In this document: positions 25,012 through 32,985 of the stretch, piece after piece
How the letters are laid out: every line of letters starts with the position of its first letter
How positions within the stretch are numbered: the first letter of the stretch is position 1
Assembly: GCF_026410925.1 (NCBI RefSeq)
Contig: NZ_CP112972.1
Location: 1,178,001 to 1,242,000 of the forward strand
Length of the DNA stretch: 64,000 nt
DNA from: Halovenus salina
Lineage (GTDB): Archaea; Halobacteriota; Halobacteria; Halobacteriales; Haloarculaceae
Direction: 5' to 3'
The notes under the pieces: model-generated
What the model was told of the DNA's origin: nothing
Database searches by the model: none
Seen by the model: only the letters and a program-made list of their open reading frames with translations
Program-made: the position numbers and the translations under genes

Positions 25012-25155
25012 AAAAATATAAACTTTCTGCTATTCGGATATCTGCTAGTGTAATCGTGACCGGACTGATTGACTCATCCATCGACCTCAATCAAGAGAAC
25101 TACTTCCTTTTTTAGTGTGTACTGCCAAACTCTCTCTTAGAGGAGTTACAGATTA

Positions 25156-26169
25156 ATGGAGGACTCGAATGGACCACCGTCCGTAGCACATCTGACTGCC
25201 TCCCTCAAAGGGGGAGATGTCGGAGAGTTCTCGACGAGTCTGAACCAGTTTGAATCAGCAGCTCCGGAGGACCGAAAAGACGCTCTGCAAGCACTCCGGA
25301 GTCTCGCATCTGAGCAGCCTGACACACTCTCACCGGTGCTATCGGCTCTAGTTCCGTTCCTCATAGATTCGGAGCGCTCGATTCGCCTCGCAACCGCGAA
25401 GCTGTTCGTTACTGTCGCTGAGAGTTATCCTGACGAAGTTGCCGATGTCGTGCCATCGCTTGCGGAGCGATTAGCTGATGAAGACGAATTTTACTATGTT
25501 CGCGCTCGCGCGGCAGAAGCACTCGGCTACGTGGCCCTTGACGATCCAGAAACCGTCGCAACACCCGAGACCCTCGCCGAACTGCGAGTTGGACTTTCGT
25601 TTGATGAACCAGAAGTAAAAGAGAAACTGGCGAAAGCACTCGAATACGTAGCGTTAGGGCAGCCAGAGCGGCTTAAACATCAGATTCTGAGGTTGGCTGC
25701 GCATCTTGACGATGATAGCGAACTTGTTCGGTATCATTTGTGTACGGCAGTCACCGTTGTGGGCTGTGAGCATCCTGAATCACTCGCTGATTGCCGTGAT
25801 GAGTTAGTCGCTCGACTTGGCGACGATAATGTCTACGTCCGTGGTCGAGCTGCGGAAGCGCTTGGGCTACTTGCGCTGTCCGAGAAAATAGACAGCCCTT
25901 CTATTGAAAAATCGCTCACCGCCTTGGAAGACGACGAGGAGCCATTCGTTACTGACCGAGCCCAATTCGCCATCAAGAGTCTCACAGAGCAGAGTGACTC
26001 CGCAGACTCACTTGAGAAGATTGGAACAATCCCAATGATTCGGGATGAGACGGATACGATACTCAAAGAGATCACAACACCAGATACTGAGGGAGTATGC
26101 TCCCACTGCGGCCTTGCCCTTCCAGAACACGGCCCACCAATGTGTCCCCGTTGTGGCGCTCCGCGCTAG
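25156..26169 (+). CDS. HEAT-repeat protein with C-terminal zinc ribbon
   Basis: 337 residues. Six to seven HEAT-type helical hairpins are visible (for example VRARAAEALGYVALDDPETVATP and VRGRAAEALGLLALSEK). The C-terminus is a zinc ribbon: GVCSHCGLALPEHGPPMCPRCGAPR (C-x2-C, 12 residues, C-x2-C). HEAT proteins are scaffolds. It is divergent from the iron-box operon and 60 bases before the iron-box uptake gene, so a role in iron or metal handling is likely but only by context. The transcript would carry a leader of roughly 110 bases if it uses the TATA at 25015. Confidence 0.8.
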   Translation: MEDSNGPPSVAHLTASLKGGDVGEFSTSLNQFESAAPEDRKDALQALRSLASEQPDTLSPVLSALVPFLIDSERSIRLATAKLFVTVAESYPDEVADVVPSLAERLADEDEFYYVRARAAEALGYVALDDPETVATPETLAELRVGLSFDEPEVKEKLAKALEYVALGQPERLKHQILRLAAHLDDDSELVRYHLCTAVTVVGCEHPESLADCRDELVARLGDDNVYVRGRAAEALGLLALSEKIDSPSIEKSLTALEDDEEPFVTDRAQFAIKSLTEQSDSADSLEKIGTIPMIRDETDTILKEITTPDTEGVCSHCGLALPEHGPPMCPRCGAPR

Positions 26170-26203
26170 TCTGGATTCGGAATCCGTTGGCAACCGAAAC
26201 GAC

Positions 26204-26210
26204 TATATTG
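26204..26210 (+). promoter_or_regulatory. TATA box of the iron-uptake lipoprotein gene
   Basis: TATATTG ends about 21 bases before ATG 26231 (centre ~-24), with the iron box in between. This fits a leaderless transcript. Confidence 0.5.
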
Positions 26211-26212
26211 TT

Positions 26213-26226
26213 TTAGGCTGGCCTAA
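26213..26226. promoter_or_regulatory. Iron-repressor (DtxR/SirR/Idr-type) operator 3
   Basis: TTAGGCTGGCCTAA, a palindrome with perfect TTAGGC/GCCTAA arms except for the central bases, extending to TTTTAGG...CCTAAAA. It lies between TATA box and start codon of the uptake lipoprotein. Position and sequence parallel the box at 24998-25011. Confidence 0.8.
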
Positions 26227-26230
26227 AAAT

Positions 26231-27415
26231 ATGGTGCGAGATGAAACTACGGACGAGGTACCGACACGCAGAGACTTTGTCAAGGGCGGCGGTGCTCTTG
26301 TTGCCGGCGGGCTTCTCGCTGGCTGTTCTGATGATAGTGGAGAGTCCACACCGACCGACACCGCCACGGAGGCTGAGACAGAGGAGGATGTCACGACAAC
26401 CGATCAATCCCATACGGTAACGATGGAGCCCGTCGGGGAGCTGACGTTCGAGAGCGTCCCTGAGTCAGCAACGGTATACAACCCAGACTACATCGATATG
26501 ATGGTCGCGCTGGGACACGGGGATGCAGCTGAGTCCGTCTGGTACAAAGACCGCTATGTCACGCGGCATTACGACAATCTAGAGGGGGTTTCAATGGACC
26601 CCTCTGGCCTGACACAACTGTACAGCGACGGCATCTCGAAGGAGTTGTTCTACGAGCTCGATAGTGATCTACATCTGATGGACCCGAACCTCCTCATCAA
26701 CAATTACGACAACATCGAGCGCTCGGACGTTGAAGAGTTGAAAACAGAAATCGCGCCGTTCTTCGGGAATGCTATCTTCCGCCGGACGGACGACTGGCAT
26801 ACCCACCGCTACTACACGCTCTACGAGGCTTTCGAGAAGGTCGCGGCAGTGTTCCAAGAATCTGAGCGCTACGATGCAATCCGATCGGTCCACGACGACA
26901 TCGTCACTGACATTCAGGCCCGCGTGCCAGGGCCCGACAAACGGCCGAACGCAGCACTGCTGTGGCAGGGCGAAAACGAACCCGAAACATTCTATCCATA
27001 CCGGCTCTCCGGGATGGGGGCGAACAAGGAGCACTTCCATACGCTCGGAATTACTGACGCATTCTCGGGAACAGGTCTCGAAGGTCTCTCAACCAGTGAC
27101 CGGGGAACAATCGACTACGAGACGCTTCTTGAGGTGGATCCAGATTCGATTCTTCTCCGGGGCCACGGCGACAAATCACGTCAGGAGTTCCGGGACACTG
27201 TGCTCTCCTATATGCAGAGCCACAGTGTCGCCGCTCAGCTGACTGCAGTGAAAAACGAGATGGTGTTCCGAGGCGGCCCGATTTACGCAGGACCGCTTCA
27301 CAACCTCTTCCTGCTAGAACGATTCGCAAAATCGTTCTTCCCGGAGACGTTCATCGAGGAGCGACTGTTCGATCATCAGCGTGTTGCCGACATTGTCACA
27401 GGTGATTTCGAATGA
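26231..27415 (+). CDS. Iron-siderophore/heme-type ABC substrate-binding lipoprotein (Tat)
   Basis: 394 residues from ATG 26231, 4 bases after the iron box; an upstream in-frame start at 26045 lies inside the preceding gene and is rejected. The N-terminus has a twin-arginine signal TRRDFVKGGGALVAGG followed by lipobox LLAGC. A Thr/Glu-rich spacer leads to a FepB/BtuF-type periplasmic binding fold (VTMEPVGELTFESVPESATVYNPDYIDMMVALGHGDAAES and DYETLLEVDPDSILLRGHGD). It would capture an iron chelate outside the cell for an ABC importer, but no permease or ATPase follows it here. The iron box predicts expression only under low iron. Confidence 0.88.
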   Translation: MVRDETTDEVPTRRDFVKGGGALVAGGLLAGCSDDSGESTPTDTATEAETEEDVTTTDQSHTVTMEPVGELTFESVPESATVYNPDYIDMMVALGHGDAAESVWYKDRYVTRHYDNLEGVSMDPSGLTQLYSDGISKELFYELDSDLHLMDPNLLINNYDNIERSDVEELKTEIAPFFGNAIFRRTDDWHTHRYYTLYEAFEKVAAVFQESERYDAIRSVHDDIVTDIQARVPGPDKRPNAALLWQGENEPETFYPYRLSGMGANKEHFHTLGITDAFSGTGLEGLSTSDRGTIDYETLLEVDPDSILLRGHGDKSRQEFRDTVLSYMQSHSVAAQLTAVKNEMVFRGGPIYAGPLHNLFLLERFAKSFFPETFIEERLFDHQRVADIVTGDFE

Positions 27416-27497
27416 CAGAAGCATGGAAACAGCTCGCGCACAATCATGACATTGTGTTGTAAAGTCATCTTATAATGGTCTGGAACCAACAGCGCGT

Positions 27498-27815
27498 ATG
27501 GTCGAACGAGTCCATCATATCGCGTTCGTCGTTGGTGATCTTGACGCAGCTGCAGCGCAATTCGAGGAGACACTCGGTTTGGAGTGCTACACTCGAGAGA
27601 CGATGAGCGGCGACTATTACCTCGAAGTCGCCGTCTACGAACTGGACGGGCTCCTGCTAGAGCTGATTACTCCGACACGAGAGGAGGGGTGGATATACGA
27701 CCACTGGCGAGAACACGGAGATGGCTTTTTCCACATGGCGTTCGAGGTTCCCGACATCGATGCGGCCATCGAACAGTTCGCTGGTTCCGTCACAAAGTCG
27801 TCTAGAGTTCAGTGA
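27498..27815 (+). pseudogene. Truncated VOC/glyoxalase (methylmalonyl-CoA epimerase-like) gene
   Basis: 105 residues. It begins like methylmalonyl-CoA epimerases (MVERVHHIAFVVGDLDAAAAQFEETLGLE) and continues to GFFHMAFEVPDIDAAIEQFAGS, but stops where the last beta-hairpin, including the final metal-ligand Glu, should follow. Intact members have ~130 residues or more. The break lies just before the repeat region next to tRNA-Gly, so an insertion or recombination there probably removed the 3' end. It might still be expressed. Confidence 0.6.
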
Positions 27816-27890
27816 CAACGGACATCCTTGTCGAAAAGGTGGCTCCTTCGTTGCGCGCGTCTGCCGTGATTCAATTCCCTCTTGCACATA

Positions 27891-27974
27891 CACGGCTCAC
27901 GGTGCTCGCCGTTCGTCAGCCGAGACGCTCACACGGTTCGCGTCTCGTAATGCGCGGACCGGGAATTGAACCCG
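27891..27974. repeat. 84-base direct repeat, distal copy (contains tRNA-Gly 3' end)
   Basis: Identical at 82 of 84 positions to 28061-28144, 170 bases away. Its right part (27951-27974) equals the last 24 bases of the tRNA-Gly gene (T arm half and acceptor), and its left part (60 bases) equals the sequence just behind the tRNA. The rest of the tRNA is absent here. Confidence 0.85.
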
Positions 27975-28060
27975 ATGCAAATCCTCGCTGTCGCTCGGAT
28001 TTCCGTAGTTCAATTCACTCAAGCGATTTCACTGCTCACTGTCGTTCGTTCGAGTTGACC

Positions 28061-28144
28061 CACGGCTCACGGTGCTCGCCGTTTGTCAGCCGAGACGCTC
28101 ACACGGTTCGCGTCTCGTGATGCGCGGACCGGGAATTGAACCCG
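28061..28144. repeat. 84-base direct repeat, copy overlapping tRNA-Gly
   Basis: Partner of 27891-27974. Bases 28121-28144 are the 3' end of the functional tRNA-Gly; 28061-28120 lie downstream of it. The two differences are C/T near 28084 and A/G near 28120. Confidence 0.85.
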
Positions 28145-28191
28145 GGCTATGAGCTTGGGAAGCTCATGTCCTACCACTAGACCATCCGCGC
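28121..28191 (-). tRNA. tRNA-Gly (anticodon CCC)
   Basis: 71 bases on the minus strand. Acceptor GCGCGGA / TCCGCGC with discriminator A; D arm GTCTAGTGGTAGGAC; anticodon stem TGAGC / GCTCA around loop TTCCCAA, giving anticodon CCC (Gly, GGG codons); T arm CCGGGTTCAATTCCCGG. The 3' end is duplicated 170 bases away. Right boundary of the metal-related island. Confidence 0.93.
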
Positions 28192-28325
28192 ACGTCCCAA
28201 AATCCACCGCGGACCCACTTGAGTGTAGCGCTTCATCAAAGTGGACGCGTGTTCACTTTTCCCCCACTTCGCTCAGTTCTAGTGGCATCCGACCGGTTTA
28301 TTTGTGCTGACTCACAACTGAGCGC

Positions 28326-29171
28326 ATGGGAGAGATAGCGAGAACGGACGACCCACTCGACCTGATTTTCTCGGAAGCGGAACTCGAACGACAGCGCGAG
28401 CACATCACGTCGTTCATCAGCGACACCTACGAGGCCTCGGGGGCCGAGTCGGCGGTCATCAACCTCTCGGGAGGTATCGACAGCACACTCACGTCCCACC
28501 TCGCTGTCGAAGCACTTGGCCGTGACGCTGTCTACGGACTCGTGCTTCCCAGTACCGTCAACAGAGACGAGAACATGAGTGACGCCGAGCGTGTCGCCAG
28601 CGAACTGCTCGATATCGAGTACGACGTCGTCGAGATATCGCCCCTTGTCGAGTCGTTCCTTGAGACAATCCCGACCGTCGATACCGCGGCCCTCGACGAC
28701 GACACCGTCCAAGTCGCCGTTGGCAATCTCCGCGCCCGTATCCGGGCGGTGCTTGCGTTTTTCGAGGCGAACCGCCGTGGTGGACTCGTCCTTGGAACCG
28801 GCAACCGAAGCGAGGCGGCGGTCGGCTACTACACGAAGTATGGCGACGGTGCCGTCGACTGTCACCCGATTGGTAACCTCTACAAACAACAGGTCAGACA
28901 GCTCGCCCAGTATCTCGGCGTCCCGGAAGCGATGGCGACCAAGACGCCCTCGGCTGGACTGTGGGACAACCAGACCGACGAGGAGGAGCTCGGCGTGGGC
29001 TACGACACGCTGGACTCGATTCTGGCGCTTCACGTTGACGGGCCGCTCTCGACCAGCGCAACGGCGGCCGAGCTCGGCGTCGAAAAATCGACTGTCGAAC
29101 ACGTCCGAGAGCTTCACGCGGCGAGTCGGCACAAGCGACACGTCCCGCCGTCACCCGAACCGCTCTTCTAG
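28326..29171 (+). CDS. nadE: NAD+ synthetase (ammonia-dependent)
   Basis: 281 residues. The P-loop of N-type ATP pyrophosphatases is clear ([11 protein letters not shown], residues 45-55), as are [32 protein letters not shown] near residue 157 and the [17 protein letters not shown] motif. It amidates nicotinic acid adenine dinucleotide to NAD. It lacks the glutaminase domain, so ammonia is the likely nitrogen source. ATG 28326 fits the family start. Confidence 0.94.
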   Translation: MGEIARTDDPLDLIFSEAELERQREHITSFISDTYEASGAESAVINLSGGIDSTLTSHLAVEALGRDAVYGLVLPSTVNRDENMSDAERVASELLDIEYDVVEISPLVESFLETIPTVDTAALDDDTVQVAVGNLRARIRAVLAFFEANRRGGLVLGTGNRSEAAVGYYTKYGDGAVDCHPIGNLYKQQVRQLAQYLGVPEAMATKTPSAGLWDNQTDEEELGVGYDTLDSILALHVDGPLSTSATAAELGVEKSTVEHVRELHAASRHKRHVPPSPEPLF

Positions 29172-29434
29172 AGGCGGCCGACGTCTTCGACAGAGACGCT
29201 CTCGACGTCCTCGACCTCGGAGAAGGCTTCTTCGACGGCCTCGGTTCCGCCCTCCTCGTCAGGGACGATGACCGTCGGGATGAGCGCGGTGAGACCGAAG
29301 GCAACGTCGTCCGTGTTGACGTCACTAATCTCGGCTCCCTCGGGCAGCGAGGCTTCGAGACGATCCTGGAGGTCGTCCAGGTCGATCTCTGGGCTGTCCG
29401 GCATGACCTTGATTGCGGCAACTACGTCTCCCAT
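29168..29434 (-). CDS. ef1b: Translation elongation factor 1-beta (aEF1B)
   Basis: 88 residues from ATG 29434 ([19 protein letters not shown]), matching archaeal aEF1B length. The ferredoxin-like fold shows [44 protein letters not shown]. The protein is the GDP exchange factor of aEF1A. It overlaps nadE at its 3' end by 4 bases (convergent) and starts 2 bases after the zinc-finger gene, with which it forms a conserved haloarchaeal pair. Confidence 0.93.
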   Translation of the reverse strand: MGDVVAAIKVMPDSPEIDLDDLQDRLEASLPEGAEISDVNTDDVAFGLTALIPTVIVPDEEGGTEAVEEAFSEVEDVESVSVEDVGRL

Positions 29435-29436
29435 TG

Positions 29437-29616
29437 TTATGGGCCTGTGAACCCGCAGTCGGGGCACTGATAGAGGTTGCTCTGTTTGCGACACTTGGCA
29501 CAGCGGTAGACCTGGTGTCCGCACTCAGGACAGTCGAACTGTGCGGCGTTGGAGCCTGCAACGTTGATGCCACAGGAGATGCACTGGTTTCTGGTTTGCT
29601 CTTGCAGTCCGCTCAT
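29437..29616 (-). CDS. Zinc-finger microprotein (HVO_2753 family)
   Basis: 59 residues from ATG 29616 ([11 protein letters not shown]). Four C-x2-C knuckles: [30 protein letters not shown] and [10 protein letters not shown], the two-zinc-finger layout of the haloarchaeal HVO_2753-type protein, ending in GFTGP. It sits directly upstream of aEF1B, as elsewhere in haloarchaea. In Haloferax volcanii the homologue is reported to affect swarming and biofilm; the molecular role is unclear. Confidence 0.88.
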   Translation of the reverse strand: MSGLQEQTRNQCISCGINVAGSNAAQFDCPECGHQVYRCAKCRKQSNLYQCPDCGFTGP

Positions 29617-29682
29617 GTGAACTCGTTTTGGGCCGTCGTTTTTAACCCTTGTCAACTGTGACGACAGCGCCAGACCCGGCCG

Positions 29683-30561
29683 TCAGCCCACCAGGTCCCG
29701 ATGGTGTTCGTCGGTGGCTGTCGGGTCCGTCAGCGCGCTGTGTTGTGGGGTTTCATCCTCCCAGACGTAGAATCCCTCACCTGCGTCGAGGCCGGTCTTG
29801 CCCGCTTCGACGAGCGCTGTTAAAAGCGGCGGTGGCTCGAACCGAGGGCCGAGCCGCCCGGCAAGCGACTGGAGTGCATCGTGGCGCTCGGCGAGGCCGA
29901 GACGGTCTGCGCGTTCGAGCGGTCCAATCTCCCCCTGATAGAGCTGTTTGAACGCAGTATCGACCGCCGTCACGTCGGCAACGCCCTCGTCGACCATCCG
30001 AATCGCGACGACTTCGAGCGCCAGTGCGAGACGAACAGAGACATTTCCCGGCGTGTCGCGAACGGTAATCCAGTCACCGGCGACGCTCTCTGCGAACTGG
30101 CTGGCGCGGTCGGCGGCCACCGCCCCGGTCTGCTCGGCGAGGACGACCTCGACGAACGGTTCGGGGGGCTGGTGGAATCGGAATCCGACCGCACGCTCGG
30201 GGAGGCGGAGGCCAGCGGCCGCCCTCGTCACAGACACCGCAGGCACAGCACTCGCGACGAGGATATCGTCGTCGAGGTCGCCTTCGAGTTCGGCAAACCA
30301 GTCCTGAAGCGCTGCCGCGTCCGAGTGAGTGGTGTCGATAACGACATCTACGTCGGCAACGGCAGCATCCACTCCAGTTGTCGCTTCAAGGCAGTCGGTT
30401 GCCTCGATTCCATCGTCCCCCAGTCGGCGTTCGACGGTGTCGATGCTGTCCATAACCGCCGTCGCCTCCGAGTCGTATAGACGGACACGTTCGCCAGCAC
30501 GAACACACGCGGCCGCCACCTCGCGTGCCCTCTCGTCGGCCCCGAGCACACCAATGTTCAT
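29683..30561 (-). CDS. 3-hydroxyacyl-CoA dehydrogenase family protein
   Basis: 292 residues. The NAD-binding Rossmann motif is at the start (MNIGVLGADERAREVAAACVRAGERVRLYD), followed by VVIDTTHSD and the conserved hydroxyacyl-CoA dehydrogenase blocks RAVGFRFHQPPEPFVEVVLAEQT and GWITVRDTPGNVSVRLALALEVVAIRMVDEGVADVTAVDTAFKQLYQGEIGPLERADRLGL (GxVxNR-type region). It oxidises a 3-hydroxyacyl-CoA with NAD+ in fatty-acid breakdown or a related step. Catalytic His is likely in the HQPPEP block. Single gene, divergent from the htrII transducer. Confidence 0.88.
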   Translation of the reverse strand: MNIGVLGADERAREVAAACVRAGERVRLYDSEATAVMDSIDTVERRLGDDGIEATDCLEATTGVDAAVADVDVVIDTTHSDAAALQDWFAELEGDLDDDILVASAVPAVSVTRAAAGLRLPERAVGFRFHQPPEPFVEVVLAEQTGAVAADRASQFAESVAGDWITVRDTPGNVSVRLALALEVVAIRMVDEGVADVTAVDTAFKQLYQGEIGPLERADRLGLAERHDALQSLAGRLGPRFEPPPLLTALVEAGKTGLDAGEGFYVWEDETPQHSALTDPTATDEHHRDLVG

Positions 30562-30638
30562 ACCATTTTACACACACCGCCGGGGCTAAGAGCTTGTGCC
30601 TTGAGAAACCGTCATCAAACACAAACATGGTAGGTACA

Positions 30639-30647
30639 TTTTTTATG
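30639..30647 (+). promoter_or_regulatory. TATA box of the phototaxis pair
   Basis: TTTTTTATG lies 26-34 bases before ATG 30673, the position expected for a leaderless transcript of the transducer-rhodopsin pair. Confidence 0.5.
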
Positions 30648-30672
30648 CAAGTAGCAAAACAAATACGTAGTA

Positions 30673-32985
30673 ATGGCCAAAAAAGCAAGCTCGATTCTAC
30701 CGTCTTTCGTTCAGGGGAGTTATGCAGTCCAGCTAACCGTTGCGCTTTCGTTCGCGATTCTGGTGATGGTCGCCTTTGGTGCGGTCATCAGCGTGCAGGC
30801 ATCGAACACCCTGGAGGACACCGTCGAAGAGGATATGGTCGGGTTGGCCGACTCACAGGCAGGAGAGTTGGATTCGTGGCTCCTGAGCACACAACGGAGT
30901 GTCAGGGCTGCCTCGGACAGTCCAGCACTCGATACCGACGATACGGCGACGGTAAGCGAGGAGTTACAGAGATGGGTCGAGAACGAACAGGTGTCGGAAC
31001 ATGTCGCCGCGGTTCACTATCTCAACACGGAGACGATGACGTTCGAGGCCAGCTCGAACGAGCAGTTCGTCGGCCTCAACCCCGGCGAACAGGGCGCGCC
31101 GTTCGCCGAGGACCCACCCTCGTTCGACGGCCCCAGCGACACCCACGTCAGTGAGCCGTTCAGCGTTCCGCTTGCGGACCACCCGATAATCGCCGTCCTC
31201 TCGCCGGTCTCCGGACAGGACAACCGCGTCCTCGTGTACATGACCGACCTGCAGGCGAAATCTGATTCAGTTTCTGCGGCCCGGCAGAACTCAAGTACGA
31301 CGGTTATCAATCAGGACGGCGTCTACGTGACCCATCCCGACGGAGACCGGATTCTCGAAGAGTCGAACATCGACTCCGAGCAATACAGCGGCGTCACCGC
31401 CGACCAGACTCGGTTCGTCGACGACGGTGGGGAGCAGTTGCTGACGTTCAAAGGACTGGATACCGTCGACTGGACGGTCGTCGTCGAGACCGAGCGCAGT
31501 TCGGCATTTGGGCTCGCCGAACAGATTAACTCTAACCTCATCGGGCTCATCCTGTTCGCCGTCATCAACCTCGGTCTCGTCGGAGTGACCGTCGGAACCA
31601 ACACCATCACGTCGCTACGCCGACTTACGGACCGCGCCCAGAAGATGGGGGACGGGGACCTTGATGTCGACCTCTCAACGGCGAGAGACGACGAGTTCGG
31701 GGTCCTCTACCGGTCGTTCGACAACATGCGTTCCTCGCTCCAGGAGAAAATCACAGAGGCTGAACAGGCACAGGAGGATGCTGAGCAGGCCCGCCAAGAC
31801 GCCGAGCAGGCACGCAAAGAGGCTGTCGAAGAGAGCGAGCAGATGCAACAGATAAACGACGAACTCGAAGCAAAAGCCAAAGGATACCGTCGGGTTCTCG
31901 GAGAGGTGGCCTCGGGCGACCTCACCCAGCGGGTCAACCCCGAGAGCGACCACGAGGCGATGTCGTCGGTCGGTGAGGAGCTAAACACGACGCTCGACGC
32001 CCTGGAAGAGATTCTCTCGACAACCAAGTCCTTCGCGCGGGAGGTCTTGGAGGCAAGCGACAGCGCGGGCGAGAACGCCGAGCGCGTTGACACGGCAAGC
32101 CGAGAGGTGCGGGACTCCATCGGCGAAATCTTCGAGGGAGCCTCCGAGCAAAACGAGCGCCTCCAAGACGCAGCCTCCGACATGGAGGAGCTCTCGGCAA
32201 TCGCCGAGCAAGTTGCCTCCTCAGCACAGCAGGTCGCAGGCACCTCACAGTCGGCCGCAGAGGTCGGCGAAACCGGACGTGAGGCCGCGCAGGAAGCCGT
32301 CGAGGAGATGAGTGCCATCGACGAGGAAACCGACGAGACCGTCCAAGAGATAAACGCCCTGGCGAGCGAACTCGAAGAGATCGGCGAAATTGTCGACCTC
32401 ATCACTGACATCGTCGAGCAGACGAACATGCTCGCGCTGAACGCCTCCATTGAGGCCGCCCGCGCCGACGCCGGCGGAGACGGGTTCGCGGTCGTCGCCG
32501 ACGAAATCAAGAACCTCGCCGAAGAGACCCGAGACGCCGCACAGGATATTGAAGACAGAATCGAACGGATTCAGTCACAGACAGACGAGACAGTCGACAC
32601 AATCGAGGCGACGAGTCACCGCATCACCGCCGGCACCGAGACCGTCGGCGAGGCAATCGACGCCCTGGAGCGCATCGTCGAGTACACCGAAGAGGTCGAC
32701 GTAGGCATCCAAGAGATAGACGACGCAACCGAACAACAGGCACGTACCTCACAGAACGTTATGAACGTGATCGACGACCTGACCGACATCAGCCAGGAGA
32801 CTGCACGCGAAGCTGACACCGTTGCCGACGCCGCCGAACAGCAGGCCGACAAAATCGGCGAGGTGTCGAGTTCGGCGAGCCAGCTTCGTGAGAATGCTGC
32901 GGCGCTTGACGACCTGCTCGACCAGTTCACTGTCAGCGCAGACAGACAGCCCGAAGCGGCTGCCTCCACCGGAGGTGACGACTGA
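30673..32985 (+). CDS. htrII: Halobacterial transducer II (HtrII-like methyl-accepting protein)
   Basis: 770 residues, about the size of Halobacterium HtrII. Helix TM1 (about 19-41, LTVALSFAILVMVAFGAVIS), a large outside domain (about 42-285), TM2 (about 286-307), then a HAMP domain (TDRAQKMGDGDLDVDLSTARDDEFGVLYRSFDNM). A long coiled-coil signalling region follows, with the highly conserved hairpin tip (IVDLITDIVEQTNMLALNASIEAARADAGGDGFAVVADEIKNLAEET). It passes the light signal from the adjacent sensory rhodopsin to CheA. The big outside domain suggests it may also bind a chemical attractant or repellent. Stop and next start overlap (TGATG). Confidence 0.93.
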   Translation: MAKKASSILPSFVQGSYAVQLTVALSFAILVMVAFGAVISVQASNTLEDTVEEDMVGLADSQAGELDSWLLSTQRSVRAASDSPALDTDDTATVSEELQRWVENEQVSEHVAAVHYLNTETMTFEASSNEQFVGLNPGEQGAPFAEDPPSFDGPSDTHVSEPFSVPLADHPIIAVLSPVSGQDNRVLVYMTDLQAKSDSVSAARQNSSTTVINQDGVYVTHPDGDRILEESNIDSEQYSGVTADQTRFVDDGGEQLLTFKGLDTVDWTVVVETERSSAFGLAEQINSNLIGLILFAVINLGLVGVTVGTNTITSLRRLTDRAQKMGDGDLDVDLSTARDDEFGVLYRSFDNMRSSLQEKITEAEQAQEDAEQARQDAEQARKEAVEESEQMQQINDELEAKAKGYRRVLGEVASGDLTQRVNPESDHEAMSSVGEELNTTLDALEEILSTTKSFAREVLEASDSAGENAERVDTASREVRDSIGEIFEGASEQNERLQDAASDMEELSAIAEQVASSAQQVAGTSQSAAEVGETGREAAQEAVEEMSAIDEETDETVQEINALASELEEIGEIVDLITDIVEQTNMLALNASIEAARADAGGDGFAVVADEIKNLAEETRDAAQDIEDRIERIQSQTDETVDTIEATSHRITAGTETVGEAIDALERIVEYTEEVDVGIQEIDDATEQQARTSQNVMNVIDDLTDISQETAREADTVADAAEQQADKIGEVSSSASQLRENAAALDDLLDQFTVSADRQPEAAASTGGDD

